NCBI GenBank assembly: GCA_033064195.1 | Contig: JARBJD010000107.1 | Location: forward strand, 62,001-126,000 | Source of the DNA: Blattamonas nauphoetae | Lineage: Eukaryota > Preaxostyla > Oxymonadida | Length of the DNA: 64,000 nt | Direction: 5' to 3' | Shown here: in pieces, positions 43,494 through 54,827 of the stretch | Layout of the letters: each line of letters starts with the position of its first letter | Numbering within the stretch: position 1 is the first letter of the stretch | The notes under the pieces: model-generated | What the model saw: only the letters and a program-made list of their open reading frames with translations | What the model was told of the DNA's origin: nothing | Database searches by the model: none | Program-made: the position numbers and the translations under genes

Positions 43494-44010
43494 ATGGCAC
43501 TGAATCTAACTGTTGTTCCTATTGCCTCTCAAGAGCAGTTATTGAATGCATTTGCTGACGCACTTCATTCATTCTTCTACATTCGGATTAATCCCAACAC
43601 CACGGAGCAAACCGTCGAAATCGACGTTGAGGGTTCACATATGACGATGGTCGTCACCTATCGTCTGAGACCTCTCCAAAAAGCACAGTTTGTGTTTTTT
43701 TTTGCATTTTCTTTTTCCTTAGGCCTCAGGCACTCGATTTTTCATACTTAGCAAAACTCCAAGGTTATCTGAAAGGTCTCCAAGTCAAATCCATCTTTTC
43801 TCACCCTGAAGATCCACAAGTCAGAGCAATGGTTTTTTCTCTTCTCAATTATCTTCTCAGAAATATTCGACTATTGAGAGATATTACGATTCGGTTACAG
43901 CCGACCAGAATTACACTTTCTTCTCTCAGCAAGAAATTGTCGGAGATCGCCGTTTTGAATGCAGAATTCTTGTTGTTAAGCCCTATTGTATTCAATTTTC
44001 TTGGATTTAA
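43494..44010 (+). CDS. Hypothetical protein (about 150 aa), three exons
   Basis: ATG 43,494; introns 43,688-43,722 (35 nt) and 43,832-43,860 (29 nt); stop TAA 44,008-44,010. Both introns change the frame, and the exons on each side read as one protein, which supports the 29-nt intron. The sequence mixes strands and helices (TEQTVEIDVEGSHMTMVVTY, then ALDFSYLAKLQGYLKGLQVK, then RRFECRILVVKPYCIQFSW), consistent with a compact alpha/beta domain. I do not recognise the family. Followed 65 bp later by another small gene on the same strand. Confidence 0.6.
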
Positions 44011-44075
44011 TGATGTCTTAAGCGCCAAATCTCTCCCCATTTCTTCCTCGCAAATTCACCTCTTCAAACTCTCCA

Positions 44076-44578
44076 ATGTTTCCTCTGGACTTCACGAAAG
44101 CTAATACCATTGCTGTTCAACCTATTGTGAGTTCTGCACTTCCAGTTCCGTCACGCCCACCTCCTCGCAATCAACCATCGTCAAACCCACAGATGGCAGC
44201 TGTGCTTGAATTAATCAGACAAGAAAATATCGTCAGACCATCACTACACGAAAAAATTAGATGTTTTTTAGCTTTTTTCTCATTATCATCAGCTCCATCA
44301 GAACCAGGTCAAGATCCAGTCAAGGATACTCTGTTCGAATTTGCAAAACTCATCAACAACCCTGTTTGCTCCATCCTCTTCTTTTCTCTTTCTTTTTAGG
44401 AGAAAGCATTCATTGTCCCAGTCCAAGATATCAAAACAATTCCTGCACCATTTGAAGCAAATTATAGTGTCACGGGTGTATGCGATCTTTTTATTCCAAT
44501 TGTGTGTAGAGTGACATTGCTAAGGGACTTTATTCCCAACTTAAGAAGGCCTCACGACAGATTGTCGAACAAGCTTGA
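44076..44578 (+). CDS. Hypothetical protein (about 134 aa), four exons
   Basis: ATG 44,076; introns 44,263-44,292 (30 nt), 44,364-44,399 (36 nt) and 44,478-44,509 (32 nt); stop TGA 44,576-44,578. After splicing the frame is continuous: a proline-rich linker, MAAVLELIRQENIVRPSLHE, DTLFEFAKLINNP, IVPVQDIKTIPAPFEANY and a C-terminal helix SDIAKGLYSQLKKASRQI. Family not recognised; the alternation of short helices and proline-rich segments would suit an adaptor or complex subunit. Confidence 0.55.
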
Positions 44579-44720
44579 TTTCATTGTTTTGTCTCATTCC
44601 ACAGTCCAAGCTTCACAACACTACTTGTCTAAGAATTTTTTCAATAACAATAGAGTTCACTTTCCGGAAATTTGACAATACATCACAATTTTCCCACATT
44701 AATTTCTTTGTTTCTGTTTC

Positions 44721-46771
44721 ATGTCTTCTCCATCGAGGAAACGGTCTTCTGAGCAAAGGACTGTTTCAAGAGGAAGACGTGGAGGACCACAACAGATGGC
44801 TCCATCTATGGACGGCAGTGCTGGAGATATCATCAATAGAGAGATTGAAGATATTTATGGTCAAAAACTGCCTCGTGGGAACTATAATGGCCCTTCTATG
44901 TACGATGGAAATCAAGGTAAAAAGGTATACTGTCATTTTCATTGACAACACCACCAATTCCTCTTTACTTTTTACTTATCTTCACATTTGAATTTTCTTT
45001 TCCATGTATCTCCTTTATCTTGTGGATATTGGTCTTCTTTAACTGTAGCGCACAAGCAAATCTCCTGCTAAACGGTCTCGTTCATCAAAGAGTCCAGGTG
45101 ACGGAGCATTATTCCGAAATTACCCAGGACCCCGTCCAGTGATCTCCACTCGCTCTACGAAGTTTACAGACGTATGACTGTCCCTTTTCCAGACAACAAT
45201 CCCATGTCTTAACCTTTCTCCTCTGTTTTTCTGGATCAATATATCCCATATAGTATGATAAATGGGATTATAATCGTGGTCTCCTCGACGAACAAATGCC
45301 GTATAATTCCGAATTTTCAATCAACACACCGTCTTCATTTGACCAAGAGCCACTTCGAAAAGGCAAGAAGAGATATCGTTCTGCATCATCCAACAAATAC
45401 CAGCACGGGTCAGACGGTTACCATCTATCTCCCACAGATATTACAGAAACGGAGAGTTATTACAATGACGGTCTGCTAACACCAGGGGCAAACTACAAAT
45501 CAAGCGCATCTCTCCAACACCCTCGTACTAAGCATCTTTTTTCAGCCAGTTCAGTCCAAGAGAATGATGAACGAAGGGGAAGACCGTTTTCCTCTTCGAC
45601 TCACAATTCACTGTATTCCCAGCAGCTTGGACGTGAAGCCTTCTTGGATAGTGCTTCACAGAGTCTGGTGAGTACGATGAATGAAACAGCACGAACAGCA
45701 TCACATGATTCTGTTGTTGAAGATCTCAACCTCTTCCAACGTGATGGGAAGGGAAGAGTGCTCGACGGAGAAGACATGGGACTTCAGACAATGCGTTCTG
45801 ATCGAAGCAAAGATGAAGAGGACGAAGAACAAAAAGAACGGAAGAGACTCGAAGGAATCAGACTGAAGGAGAAGGAGGAAGAAGAGGAACGCTTGTTCAA
45901 ACAGGAGGAAGAACGAAAACAACAAGCTGAAGAAGAAAAGAAACGGAAGAAGGCCGAACGCGAGCGGAAACGAAGAGAAGCCGAGCAGAAGCGGCAGGAG
46001 GAGGAAGAGAACTTGAGAATGAGAGTGGAGGTTGAGGAGAACGAGCGAGACGAAGACGATGAGGTCGACATCGATGTCGACACAAGCATGGCAAGTGACA
46101 GCGAGTGGTCGCAAGACGACACTGACTTCAACGGATCAGTCGGCGACGAGTCGAACCTTCGTGTTCGACAGATGCTGCAGAACATGGAAGACAACAACGG
46201 CGATGCAGATAACGACGCCGATCTCACGCCGCAGGAGAGGCAAGACAAGAAGGACAGAGAGCGAGTGGAGGCTCTTCTGAAACAATGCCGGACTCCAAAC
46301 GGGCTTGACCTTTCCATCTTCCTCATTCCTCTCCCGCCCGGTGCCCAACCAACCACCAAACCACAGACAATCCCATCACTCCCCATCAAATCGTCGTCTC
46401 AAAGTGGAAACAAGAAACAACCAATTGAGCCGTCAAATGACGATTCTGTGATCAGAGGATGGGACGTCGCTGGAGGGGGGATTGATGTCGCCAACACCAA
46501 AGTCAAGCTGGGCGAGCTTCTTCTGTCGGAGTTTGAGGAACGGAAGAGGAACAAACTGGAGACTGTGATTGTGAATGGACAAATCAGGATGAGAGATGGC
46601 ACACTGCCACCTTCACAGAAAGGAGGGAAGGCTCAGAAGGACATGAGGACCGGACTCCAGCGGCATTACGATGCGATAGACACAAAGAAGCGGGAGCAGC
46701 AGGAACTCGAGCAGAGTCGGGCTGAGAGAAAGATGAGGGCAGACGAGAGGAAGAAGAAAGCGAAGAAATGA
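44721..46771 (+). CDS. Charged coiled-coil protein, probably nuclear
   Basis: ATG 44,721; introns 44,925-45,048 (124 nt, the longest clear one here) and 45,172-45,253 (82 nt); exon 3 runs to the stop at 46,771. The N-terminus is basic with SR/KR clusters that look like nuclear-localisation signals (SPAKRSRSSKSP). The middle has a single long charged coiled coil (about 45,790-46,050, KEEEEERLFKQEEERKQQ) followed by an acidic block ending EVDIDVDTSM. The C-terminal third contains a conserved-looking segment (KVKLGELLLSEFEERKRNKL) and a basic helical tail. No named family recognised. The 3' end converges on the MSP/ASH gene with 88 bp between stops. Confidence 0.65.
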
Positions 46772-46859
46772 CACTTTATTTTCATTTCAAAAGTCTTCAT
46801 TTTCCACAAAAGAAGCACCCCAAACAAAGATTATCCAAAACAACGAGACTCCCATAGAA

Positions 46860-49850
46860 TCAATAATAAGTTGGAAAAAACCGACTTGCCCCTCTCGCCC
46901 GTAAAGAGGACGTGGTGTCCAAGAAACTTCCACGAATACACCCGCCTTGTGTGTTCGTTGCATCCCTCTCAAACGAAACAGACTCCACCATTCCAAACAT
47001 GCGGAGTCTGTTTCTGAGTCGGGATTGTTTGTCTGATGTCTGGTTGAAGAAGATGACGATTCGCTCTTCACGACTCGTTGCATCTTGTTCTTCGTGGCGA
47101 TCCAACTGATCCGTCCTCCACTCATCAGTCTCATCGTCTTTGATTTCTGTGATGAACTGGACCTCATTCCTTCGCCTTCTCCGCCCTCGTCTCTCAAATC
47201 TGAACTGATTCTCAATTTCTTCTTCGGGCAGAGGGAGCAACGGAGTGAATCCAGTCAATTGAGATTGAGTCTGTTCCGAAGGGCGGATAGAGAACGATGA
47301 CACCGACGTGAAGTCTGAGTCAACTTGATTTGCTCTCATGATTGGGTCGAATTGAGACGAGATGGTTGAAGAAGCTGACGGAGACGGAGGCAACTGTTGA
47401 GCGAGTTCGTGTTGGATTCGCTCAGCATCTTCTTCTGTGAATGTGACAACAGAGATGTTATGGTTGACATTTTGTGAAAAGTGAGGCAGGAGAGATGGAG
47501 ACAGCTGTCGAGGCGGTGAAAGGTGTGACTGATCCTGACAATTGATTGGGAGAGACTGAGACGAGATTGGGGAGAGTGGAAGAGATGGTTCAAGTGTGTG
47601 AGAGATTGCATGATTGTGAGATGTGTCTGTTTGTGAAATGAGTGATAATGATGTGTCGGCGAGTGAGGTGGAGTGAGTTTGTGTTTCGTCGATGGAGAGA
47701 ATATGATCGTCTGACGACATATTCGAGTGAAGTGTGTGTGATGTGACTGTTGTTGGCATCGTTGCTGGAAGAGTGGCTGTGAAGAATGATCGTTTCGAAC
47801 TGAATGACGGAAAAAGAGAAGATGTGGATGATGTGAGGGATGGAGTGGATGAAGTGGACGTCGTTGAGCGGGTTGGTGTCGAAGACTGCGAAAGTGGTGG
47901 TTTCAGAGGCGACGACTTTGATGCTCTTGATTGGGAGGACACGACTGACGAGAGACTCGTGAAGGGTAGGGTAGGCGCTGACGATCTTGTACTCAACGAA
48001 TTCGTGGAGATTGATGACTCGGGAAACGAGTTTGACGACGACATCGTCTGACTGTCTGATGTCCGAAAAGAGCTGGACCCAAACGACGATTGAATCGATG
48101 CATCAGTCATGGTGAACGATTCCTGTGTGTACACAGGGTCAGACGAATCAAAAGAATCATTCTCTGAAGAAGAGTCCGATTCCCCAAAAGTCGATGAACG
48201 CGAAGAACTGTCAGATGAAGGACCAGAAGAAGAACTCAAGTCACTCAAATAATCCGGATTGAACCGTCTTCGACGCTTAGGAGGTGTCCCTCTCTGCGTA
48301 TCATCTGTCATCGTCAACGATGAAACCAATGAAGAAACTCTCGTCGTCTGCGATGACACAAACGACGAGTATGTTTCAACATCCGTCGAGAAGTCAGTCT
48401 CGCTGTCCATCGAAGAGTAGAACGAGTCTGAATACCGACCTGTGTGAACAAATCCTTGTGTTTCCCCGCTCCGAGAAGCAGCATGAGACGATTCAGACTT
48501 CGATAATCCATCTGCGAACGAAACTGAGAACGAGAACGAGTTGGAGCCTGTGCTGCTGCGTGTATTTCTTTGTCGTGAGTGTCGTTTCCGTGATAGAGAC
48601 GAACTGAAGAACGATGCAGATGAATGAAAGCTGCTTGTGTCGCCTGTGAAGGAAGTGGAGCTCCATTCGTGGAAAGGGCGATGAATAATATCTTTGGACA
48701 CAAGATTGAATCCCTTTCGATTCGCTCTCTTACTGACAAGCATATTTAGAGAGTCCAAGCCAGGATTTTCTAATTTAGATGCAGAAATCTTTTGTTTATT
48801 CAGTTCTTCATCTTCATAGTCCTCACAGGAACCATCTAACGTTGTTATTCTTTTCGCGATTCCGATTCCACTCAAAACTAGTTGTCCAAGTGTATTTCCT
48901 GACATTTTATTTGTTGGTGCAAAGGTAATCTCCAAAACAGCTGGGTCTTTTGGACCAATTTTCCCTAAATACGAGGAGAAAACGAAGTTAGCGAGAGATT
49001 CAAAAACAGGACAAGAAGACCGATTGTGAGCGATAAAGCAATGCAAGGATCGAGATTGATGGGGTCAATGATGAAAGGATATTCAACATTGTTCATAGGA
49101 TGGAATGTATAGGTCAATGTCTTTCTGAAAGGGAGTGATTCCAGAAAAATGCCATACTGTCGTCCTTTGTACACACATCCAAATGAAATCACTGGAGGAA
49201 GCAATGTATGACTGTAGTGAGGTGAAATTTGGAGCGGAAGATGGAGTTCCTGAGAGATAGAGGAGATTCTGAAAAAGTGAATGAGGAGATACTTGACCAC
49301 GAGCTTTGACAACAAAAAATCCTGTCAATGTTTCATTACTTTGAGGAAGATAGGAGGAAATGAGTTTTTGGGGTTGGTTTGGACCTATGAAGAACTACAA
49401 TGTGGCAATTATAGACGAGTGTTGAGATACCTTCAAGTCTCCTTCATATGTGAAATTAGGTATCTTAGGTGGAGTTACAAAGATATGAAACAATGTCTGG
49501 GCGATATTCCGCAAGTAAAAATAACCATAAGCCCGCTCATTTGGATGAGTATAGAAAATGTACATTTTTGCGGGAGTCAAGGATATGGCTGGTGTGGAAA
49601 GGGAACCTGGCTCGATAGGCATATAAAATTGCCCGGAAAACGAGAATTAAATAATTCAGTTGGCTTTCTGAGACAGTTTTGAATCACTGGACCTGTCGCA
49701 ATACGAACCCATAGTTGCATGACAGACACTCCTGTCGCTAATTCGATTTCGCAGTTTCTTTCACGACTCCCTTTTTTCACATACGACACACTTGTTTCAC
49801 AAGCCTGCGAACCTGTTCGAAATGAAATTATTAAGGGTGAATGATCAACC
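46860..49850 (-). CDS. MSP/ASH (PapD-like) domain protein with long Ser-rich tail
   Basis: Minus-strand exons joined by short introns (one ends at 48,966; another at about 49,262-49,286; one near 49,400-49,435). The N-terminal part holds at least two Ig-like MSP/ASH modules: SLTPAKMYIFYTHPNERAYG with YFYLRNIAQTLFHIFVTPPK, then PPVISFGCVYKGRQYGIFLE ... IDPINL ... SLTIGKIGPKDPAVLEITFA, the last with the usual I-x-P-x5-l-x-v-x-F pattern. About 600 residues of Ser/Thr-rich, low-complexity tail follow, ending in a more ordered basic region (RFERRGRRRRR, EERIVIFFNQTSDKQSRL). ASH domains are common in ciliary and centrosomal proteins (Hydin, ASPM, SPD-2 class), MSP domains in ER-contact proteins; I cannot decide. 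The frame upstream of 49,622 (SVSYVKKGSRERNCEIELAT) is coding too, so the true start is further upstream, possibly beyond 50,000. Confidence 0.6.
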
Positions 49851-50937
49851 GGATCTGAACATAGAGTTGGTTGATGTGTTGAATAAGACTGTGTCTGATT
49901 CTTGAATCCGAGAAAAACCTGCTGGTGCCGTGATATGCTCCTTTGTGTCAGTTATTCCGCTTAACTTGTCATTCATCGAGTGGCCTTCTTCGTTCTGATT
50001 CTGACGTAAGCATTCCTTCCTTTCCTTCTTTCGACCGTTTACCTTCCACAGTCTCATGAAATATGGTGATGCGTTGCGGCGAGTATCATGTTTGAGATTG
50101 GGGTGAGTTGGATGTGATTTCGTGCATTTCGAGCTTGTGATATGCTGACTTTGATATCATGCCTTGAAGGAAAACACATATATTCATGTTGTTGTGAAGA
50201 TTCAGATCGTAAACAGTGAAATTCCGAAAATTCTCAGCTTCGTGCAGAATGGAGCGAGACCTGTCTGCACTGGAGAGAAAAACCAATAATATTCTTAAAA
50301 TAGACTATAGCAAACTGTTTGTGTTCAGGAAGGTGACAGGACAGACTGAAATCGTTGAAAATACGAGATGAAGAGAGTTGGATACAGAGAGCTGATTTTG
50401 GCATGCATCAAAGATGTTCTAACGTATTTTCAGGTTGAATATATCATTTATTCTGGAAAATGAAGGGATAGCATAGAAAAGATATACATGAAACACCGTC
50501 TAACTGCCTGTTCACATCGTGATTGTGAGTCAGAATGGTGAACGATTGATGATGATAGAGTTGGATTAAATGTGGGAAGACAGCGGTGAGTCCAACATGA
50601 AAGCTGTTGACGTATGTTTGGAGAACAAATTTGACTGGAGTCGTCTGGAAAATCGACCGTTTTCAGTGTCATGCACTTTCTGTGTTGACTGGTTCCAAAG
50701 AGAAAAACCGACAACAATGGTGGATGATATAGCAGTCCTCGTCTCCAACGAAGTGAAAACGAATCGAAAATACTGTTTTAAAAAAACCTAGTTTCGAAAC
50801 GATGGGACCGTTTCGAAACGATTCAATCGTTTCGCCCAACACTACTCGGGAATTTAAGTGTGTTGAGTTTCGAAACGATAGACTCGTGTTGCGACAGGTC
50901 CACTTTGTCTCAGACCCATCACACTTTATATCAAGTC
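49851..50937. other. Unresolved 5' exons of the minus-strand gene plus shared upstream region
   Basis: On the minus strand, pieces at about 49,850-50,060, 50,086-50,290 and 50,450-50,750 look partly coding (for example ENFRNFTVYDLNLHNNMNIC) and may be further exons of the MSP/ASH gene, but several frames are plausible. The last 150 bp before 50,938 are not coding-like and contain the repeated GTTTCGAAACGAT motif listed separately. Confidence 0.35.
50791..50879. promoter_or_regulatory. Three copies of GTTTCGAAACGAT between divergent genes
   Basis: Exact 13-mers at 50,791-50,803, 50,810-50,822 and 50,867-50,879, plus a complementary half-site ATCGTTTCG at about 50,826. The core CGTTTCGAAACG is itself palindromic, as expected of a site for a dimeric DNA-binding protein. 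The cluster ends 59 bp before the start codon of the multi-pass membrane gene and faces the minus-strand gene on the other side. A role as operator or enhancer is inference. Confidence 0.45.
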
Positions 50938-53221
50938 ATGGAACTATCAAATGAATCTCAAGAGAGTAGCTGGATAACAAGATCATTATCTGCTTCGTGG
51001 AGATGGATTTCTCGAACGTCAGTTGCCGTTTTACATGGTCTCTCTCTTTCATTCAGACATAGTCTCAAGGTTTTCAAAGAGTTGGAGAACGAGTTGTTGA
51101 TTTTTTTGGAATAACGGGACCCAGGTATTGGGATGTAGAAGTGATTGGATACTCACAAAATAAACCAGTTATTCTTAACCCTTCATTTCAGTTTCGTAGG
51201 AACCCGAAGATACAGCTGATGAAGAACTCACTCGAAGATACTTACGCGGAGAATTCTTTGAGACATCGGCTGAAGAGGCACCATACGTGGAAGATACAAA
51301 TCTGACCGTTTTGAATCAGTCTTCAAATCCTGGTCCAGCCGAAATTCAATCAGACAACACACCTCCACAAACTGAACAACCGTGACTTTTTAGAACAATT
51401 CTCAAACTACGCTTTGAGATTTATGATTGCCTCTTCTCGAAATGACCGTCTCCATTCGTCATCCGCAACAGTCACATCGTGATGCGCTCAGATTACCGCT
51501 CACTTACATCATTTTTCTTGTACTCTGATCCATATCTGGCAATCGTTTAAAACATATTTCTAGCCATATTCTTTTAGTATTCATCCGAGAAAGGATCCGT
51601 CGTGTTTTTCGTTATCCAAAGACAAACACAAGATAAATGCTTCCGAAAATGATTTGTCAAGAGATGTGTACGTTGTGAATAAGTTTGAGCAAGACATTAA
51701 CTCTTCCTTTGTGAATCAATCATCAGAAGATGCTGGGATGGATCATTCAGCTAAGGTATGACTCCAATTCAGTCTTGATGTTCATTCACAACGTTTTTTC
51801 TTGAAGGGAAATTAGTTGTGCTACAAACTTCTTCCATCTGTGAGCTTGGTCTGACTCATCAGAACTCACATCCATGACAACGCTACTAAACAACCATGTT
51901 ATCACTTTGACGGCACCATGTCTGAATTGTTCTAGTTTCATCCAAATCTCTAGCTGTTTATGGATCAGGAACAGTTTTTCAATGGTTTGAGTTCATCCTG
52001 CTCTCCTCTGTACTGTTCTTCACAACCACGATACTATGGAAAACAATCCGCAAGGGAATCAAACAGAATTCATTTGTTTTTGCGATTTATCTCCTCTCCA
52101 CACTCTATCTCTTTGTGCGAGTTCTTGTCCAAATCGTCCCAATTCCGTACGACCTTGTTTGGTATTTTCTCCTCTGCATCCATGTACCGGAATCACTACT
52201 CTACTGTGCTTGGATTATCCTCCTTTGGTGGATTCGTGCCTCTCTAACTCCACATAGATCAACCAAAAACTGGCTCCTCGTCTTCCACATCATTGCTCTC
52301 TCCATACTGATCTTTTATCAATGCATTGCCTTCATTGTCTCCATTGTAACATGTGTATGCTCAAAATTTCCACTTTATTCGCTATAATTTTCTGCAGGGA
52401 GACAGCCATCCAGAAAGGAGAGAACCAATCTCCACAACCGTCATGAAAACGATTCATGCAGTCATTGTCCTGTGTTTCATTTTGGTGAACTTTGTCCCAC
52501 TTGTACGCAACTATCGCTCGATTCGAAGCAAAGACACCAGAACGGTGCTTCGAGCTGCTTTCATCCCGACCTCTGTCTACATCTCTCTGCTCGCCCTTCA
52601 CATTCTGTTCGAGATTCTTGAATCAACAGCGAGCTACTACATGGTCAATTCCATTAGCAATGTTCTGCGCACATGTGAGACGGCTGTCCAGTTGCACACT
52701 GGCAAGGGAGCATGGTGTGTTGTTTTCCAATCGTCATTCTCTCAAGTGTTGGGTTCTCGATCCTCCATGTCCTGTACGACACCCGGATCTCTCTCATCCC
52801 AATGGCTCTTCTCCTCGTCTCGTTCCATCTCTGCCAATGGACGCTGAACAAGCAACTCCAAAACGAAGCCCTTCTCAACAACAAACAAGAAGTCGACGCC
52901 TTCTCAAATGTCGGGTCAGGAGTCCAGGGATCCGTCACTTCTGACTACAAACGCATTCTCGCTGCCAGTTCTCTGGGCCAATCTCTCCTCACCCCCGAAG
53001 CTCCCTCTTCGTCTGGCCGCGACATGGGCCAAGGAACTGTCGCGAGCGGAGGGTTTAATGGGGACACTGAAGAACCCGATCCGCGTGGAGAGCCGATTGA
53101 GGGTATTACAGAAGGGGACCCGGATCAAACTGACTCACAACTGGATGTTGCAGAGAGTTTAACGAATTCAAGCATGGACGAAGGGGTCGAAGCCCTCGAG
53201 GCTCTTGCTGATTTTGACTGA
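50938..53221 (+). CDS. Seven/eight-pass membrane protein
   Basis: ATG 50,938. Short exons encode an acidic N-terminal region; splices near 51,034-51,072, 51,071-51,199, 51,384-51,561 and 51,760-51,955 keep the frame. The membrane domain follows: FILLSSVLFFTTTILW, FAIYLLSTLYLFVRVLV, LVWYFLLCIHVPESLLYCAW, WLLVFHIIALSILIFY, AVIVLCFILVNFVPLV, FIPTSVYISLLALHILFEI, CCFPIVILSSVGFSILHV and a probable eighth segment. A 32-nt intron (GTGAGA...GCAAG, near 52,675-52,706) is needed to reach the last segments in frame. The C-terminal 110 residues are acidic and Ser/Gly-rich, probably cytoplasmic. The topology resembles THH1/TOM1/TOM3 or GPCR-like receptors, but no signature residues confirm either. Confidence 0.6.
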
Positions 53222-53378
53222 CAAATTTCTCCTGATTTCATTGATCTTCCTTTCATTTCATGTGTTCTTTTTTCTAACTTTGATTCATATTGTCCATTTT
53301 TTATTCCTCCTCTCCATCCATGGTCTCTGTCGTCAATTTGATTGGATGAGCAACGATCAACCCCTAATCCAAATCAAA

Positions 53379-54628
53379 TGACCCAACTCAACGAAAACGA
53401 TGTTTGCCAACTGGTTCAATCACTTATCTTCTGACAACATTGCTTTTTCAACAATATTTTCCTCCTGAAGACTCTTGCACAAGAATCACATTCAAATACC
53501 GAAAATGAAGAACCATCAAATGTTGCCGATTATACAGATGGAGAAAAGCGCTTTGTTTGATGATCTGTTCATTTATCATCCATTCAGAAAGAGGATAGCT
53601 CTCATGATCCCTTTCCCAATGATTCTGAAGACGAACAAGATGAACTGCCAAAAGATGCACATGTCCACAAATATCCGAAACACTATTCTCAATCTTCATT
53701 CAAACTCGAATACTACTTTATCAAAGATACAAACCTTGATCCAGAAACCAAGAAAGCCTTGGAAAATGAACGATTCCAGTTTGAACATTTAATCCTCATT
53801 CATTTGACATTTATTCGAACATATCCAAACTCTCCGTCATTCTCTTTCTCAACTCTCTATCACAGATTCTGGAGAAAAGTATTTTTCACGGATCTTCCAA
53901 GATATACCTTCTCAAAACCATTCACGGAGCCAATCGAGAATCTCATTGAATCAGTTCCAGAATACGCTGACTACATTAGACACCCAATCGATATTGCAAC
54001 AGTCCAACAAAAAATGCTCACAGATGCATATAATGGGAACCTTGACTGGATTCTGTTCGACCTCTATGTTCTACTTGATAACTGCTTTCACTTTAATGTG
54101 TGTGGATCAGAAGTCAGTAATTCGGGCCTAAAAATCCAAAAAATTATTATTGCCAGAATGGTATCCAGCAAATTATTCACGAAAGAACAGATCAACTTTT
54201 TGCAGTCGACCAATCCTCAAAAATATGAAAATCATCTCTCCTCTTGCCGAATGGACACTCGGAAACAGTACACCAAGCGGGAACGAGAGGTGTTATTAGC
54301 CCACGATTTGATGTACGACGCCCATCCCAACAGATCCAAGGACCATGCTGAGGACTTCTTTCCTCTCATAAATACCTTGCCATCCTTTCCGATGGTGGAT
54401 GCCGACAATCTCTTCATGAAATTGACTTCGCTCCCTCCTAAGGCATTCGAGGAAGTCAAGGATATCATCCGAAAATATAACACCTTCGCCGCTGTTGACA
54501 TCAATTGGGACACTCTCCATTTCTGTCTAACCGATCTTGATCCCCATTTTTTACAGTATCTCGATATGTATTGCAGCTATGTTGGAAGTTTGCCAACACA
54601 ACCAAGGCAACACACAAGTCTAACTTGA
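53379..54628 (+). CDS. BET-like protein: one bromodomain plus NET (ET) domain
   Basis: ATG 53,379 with introns near 53,403-53,469 and 53,560-53,601. After an acidic leader, the region about 53,870-54,150 matches a bromodomain: the ZA loop and helix read VPEYADYIRHPIDIATVQQK, followed by FDLYVLLDNCFHFN, in which the Asn of the NCFHFN motif corresponds to the acetyl-lysine-contacting asparagine. The C-terminal block LTSLPPKAFEEVKDIIRKYN ... LTDLDPHFLQYLDMY fits the NET/ET domain of BET proteins (L..LP...l..vv.II ... ei.idL..L...Tl..L..yv). BET proteins read acetylated histones and recruit transcription machinery. Most animal BET proteins have two bromodomains; a single one with NET is the plant GTE and protist pattern. 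Confidence 0.75.
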
Positions 54629-54827
54629 AACGTTCATGAAAATTGGTTCCAGATTTTCATCCTTCAATGCGTTTTTCTGATGTCGTTCATATCGGACTAT
54701 CATTGCTAAGTTATTTCCATTCTTTACACCACAATTCTTAAGTGAAATCCAGTGCAAAGCTTTCAAACTTCCCTGTTAAATTCATGTAGGGCGGATCGAA
54801 AATCAAATTCTCAATCTCACTTCTCAG

